NCBI GenBank assembly: GCA_009845645.1
Contig: VXZF01000413.1
Coordinates: 1-7,179 of the forward strand
Source of the DNA: Gemmatimonadota bacterium
GTDB taxonomy: Bacteria > Latescibacterota > UBA2968 > UBA8231
DNA length: 7,179 bases
Direction of reading: 5' to 3'
Shown here: piece after piece, positions 5,321 through 7,179 of the stretch
Numbering within the stretch: position 1 is the stretch's first letter
Layout: each line of letters opens with the position of its first letter
Notes under the pieces: generated by a model
Seen by the model: the letters and a program-made list of their open reading frames with translations, nothing else
What the model was told of the DNA's origin: nothing
The model's database searches: none
Made by a program: the position numbers and the translations under genes

Positions 5321-7179
5321 TCAGAAGAACAGACCGTTGCCGACCATGCCCGTGAGGGAGTCGATGATCCAGAAGACCCCGAAGATTGCAAAGTGTCCGA
5401 GGATCATTCCCAAGAAGAACGGCCGCACTTGGCGGTAGAGATGGACGCCGCCGTAGTGCAGGATCGGCCCCTTGATGAGCCAGGCCAAAAAGGCGTTAAA
5501 AGCCATCCAGTGAAAGGTCGAGCTGATGGGGAAGCCAATCGGATGTAAGGGCCACCAGACCCAATAGCGGCGCGCCAGCATCAACAGGCCCATCACCCCG
5601 CCGCCAACGCCGGTGTGGAACCATCCCAACCAGTTGGGCGGCGAGGGGCTGCTCATCTGCGTGGCCGTGTAGTCGTACACGTAGTTGGGCAGCCAGATAA
5701 AATGGGGCGGTCGCAAGTTGATCGCCCCATACGTGTAGGCGAGGTGCATCAGCATCCACAGCGCGCCGCCAAGGCCCGCCAAGAGGGCCAGCAACATGCC
5801 CCAGAACAGGTAGCGTCGCCGCCCTTCGATTTGCCCGCTCAGCTTCAGGCTGTTGGCCACGTGGGGCATGGCGAAATTGAGCAGATCGTTGGCAAAGATC
5901 CGCGTAAAGGCCAGTCCGACTAGGCCGACCCCAAAGAAAGAGGTGCCAATCGCTGAGACGGCCGCGTCTGGAGCCACCAGTGGGGCGTAGATGACCGCCA
6001 CGCCACCCTCGGCCACGACTCGCGTGAGGGCTACGTACACCACGAACATGAAAAATAAGAGGGTAGCAATGCCCACCAGCGGGATGCTGAGGGCCCACAG
6101 CCAGCCGGTTAGGACTCCCACGCTGCCGATGAGGCCCAAGACCGCACTCCGATACGAGAGGATTTCGTCGTTGTCGTCGATGTCCGGGGCGTCGCTCAGG
6201 GCCTTGCGGAAGACATTGCCGATGTGCTCGCGCCCGACCCACAAGCCGCCCAACACGAGGACGATCATCGCGCCCATGCCTTGATGGACTAAGCTGGGCA
6301 GGCCGTAGCTCCACACGCTGACGGCTGGTTCCTGTTCGATGCCCCAGCCGATGGCGCGGTAGATGGTTTCTTGGAGGTTGTTGAGCAAGGTGAACAGCCA
6401 CAGGCCAAAGGTTACTTCGCGCTGGATCAAAAAGAAGAAGCCCAAGGTGGCGAAGCTCAGACGAGAGCTGAAGAGCGGAAAGGGGATGCTCAGGTCAATC
6501 GTCGGCAGGAATGGGAAGTAAGCGTGCAGGCCGATGACCGTTCCGGTGAGTACGGGTACGGCAAAGCCGATCCACATGATCCCGTTGCGAAAGAAGGGCT
6601 TGATGAGTGAGCCGCGCTCGTCGTCTTGCACCATAGCGAGGGGGAGTTGCATCACGGGATAGACGAGCCGCTCGTTTTCGACCCAGTGCCGGCGCACGAC
6701 GACCATCAGGCACAAGGTGGCCACGTGCAGCGCGACGACTAGCGGCAACCAGCTCAACAGCGGCGTGAGCCACACCTGCCAGGGGATTGCGCTCGCCTGC
6801 CCTTCGTTGCCCTCAAAGAAAGCGCGAATGGCCTCTAGGTCGTGGGGCACCACCCAGGTGGGGATATAGGGCAGGACCAGTTCGCCCCAATTGTTTTCAG
6901 GGCTGGCGTAGTAAAACGGACTCGACACCAGCGGCACCCAGTAGCTGATCAGCCCGGGGACCGAGTTGGCCAAGCTGGTCATGATGAAAATGACGACTAG
7001 CTCACCTCGCTGGAGGACCCAAGACCGGCGGATGGAGCCGAGGCCGGCGTTGACGACTAAAAGGAGTAGGAAGAGGAGGAGATGGGCGATTTGGCTGGTG
7101 AAGTACGCCCCGGCATTCGAGCCTTGCACGTAGAGGCTGAGGAAGGGAACTGCCGCGCCGACCCCAAAGGCCAGCAGCA
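5321..7179 (-). CDS. DUF6785/DUF6784-family multi-pass membrane protein, 5' partial
   Basis: At least 618 residues are visible; the frame stays open to the window edge, where 16 more residues forming a hydrophobic helix (LLAFGVGAAVPFLSLY) precede the in-frame GTG at 7129, so that GTG is probably internal. Residues below are counted from it. About 13-14 hydrophobic segments are apparent, e.g. 15-30, 43-66, 117-145, 183-205, 224-236, 286-299, 328-347, 349-371, 441-465, 503-526 and 571-592, so this is an inner-membrane protein. Family hallmarks as I recall them: RGELVVIFIM (41-50), YASPENNW (74-81), IPWQVWLTPLLSW (115-127), RRHWVENERLVYPVMQLPL (146-164), and a C-terminal TGVGGGVMGLLMLARR and WWPLHPIGFP region (506-534) fitting DUF6784. 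The family is uncharacterised; it resembles OPT-type oligopeptide/metal-chelate transporters, so a transport role is an inference. A charged loop (SDAPDIDDNDE, 312-322) is likely cytoplasmic. It lies 76 bp upstream of the Gfo/Idh/MocA gene on the same strand. Confidence 0.85.
   Translation of the reverse strand, partial: LLAFGVGAAVPFLSLYVQGSNAGAYFTSQIAHLLLFLLLLVVNAGLGSIRRSWVLQRGELVVIFIMTSLANSVPGLISYWVPLVSSPFYYASPENNWGELVLPYIPTWVVPHDLEAIRAFFEGNEGQASAIPWQVWLTPLLSWLPLVVALHVATLCLMVVVRRHWVENERLVYPVMQLPLAMVQDDERGSLIKPFFRNGIMWIGFAVPVLTGTVIGLHAYFPFLPTIDLSIPFPLFSSRLSFATLGFFFLIQREVTFGLWLFTLLNNLQETIYRAIGWGIEQEPAVSVWSYGLPSLVHQGMGAMIVLVLGGLWVGREHIGNVFRKALSDAPDIDDNDEILSYRSAVLGLIGSVGVLTGWLWALSIPLVGIATLLFFMFVVYVALTRVVAEGGVAVIYAPLVAPDAAVSAIGTSFFGVGLVGLAFTRIFANDLLNFAMPHVANSLKLSGQIEGRRRYLFWGMLLALLAGLGGALWMLMHLAYTYGAINLRPPHFIWLPNYVYDYTATQMSSPSPPNWLGWFHTGVGGGVMGLLMLARRYWVWWPLHPIGFPISSTFHWMAFNAFLAWLIKGPILHYGGVHLYRQVRPFFLGMILGHFAIFGVFWIIDSLTGMVGNGLFF

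Noticed and set aside
5496..6401. A 301-residue open frame on the minus strand inside the DUF6785 gene
   Set aside because: It is an out-of-frame shadow rich in Arg, Gly, Pro and His; the overlapping frame has clear membrane segments and family motifs.
7127..7129. GTG at 7129 as the true start of the DUF6785 membrane protein
   Set aside because: The frame remains open upstream to the window edge and encodes a further hydrophobic helix, so the gene most likely begins outside the window.

Overview
The window is about 7.2 kb of dense, GC-rich bacterial DNA with six protein-coding genes. All non-coding gaps are under 100 bp. I see no RNA genes, CRISPR arrays, insertion sequences, integrases, phage genes or regulator genes. 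The high GC, the GTG/TTG starts behind strong Shine-Dalgarno sequences, and a DUF6785/DUF6784-type membrane protein next to a Gfo/Idh/MocA dehydrogenase suggest an uncultivated environmental bacterium. From memory, such combinations occur in the Latescibacterota, Poribacteria, Planctomycetes and Verrucomicrobia; no marker gene here allows a firm assignment.

Layout. (1) 24-809, plus strand: an HpcH/HpaI-family aldolase with a full active site. (2) 818-1549, minus strand, convergent with gene 1: a transaldolase/fructose-6-phosphate-aldolase-like protein that keeps the Schiff-base lysine but appears to lack the usual N-terminal catalytic aspartate. (3) A 96-bp divergent intergenic region at 1550-1645. 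(4) 1646-2824, plus strand: a luciferase-like (LLM) flavin-dependent oxidoreductase, overlapping by 4 bp (GTGA) the next gene. (5) 2821-3990, plus strand: a second HpcH/HpaI aldolase with an unusual, mostly helical C-terminal extension of about 130 residues. (6) 4012-5244, minus strand: a Gfo/Idh/MocA oxidoreductase with a TTG start. (7) 5321 to the right edge, minus strand: a multi-pass DUF6785/DUF6784 membrane protein whose 5' end lies outside the window.

Together the genes read as a small-molecule catabolism locus: a putative transporter, an NAD(P)-dependent sugar or polyol dehydrogenase, a flavin monooxygenase-like enzyme and three carbon-carbon lyase-type proteins. Four consecutive genes (1, 2, 4 and 5 in the layout) are expected to be TIM barrels of three different families. 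The substrate cannot be read from the sequence. The most unusual features are the C-terminal extension of the second aldolase, the altered active site of the transaldolase-like protein, and the uncharacterised transporter-dehydrogenase pair.
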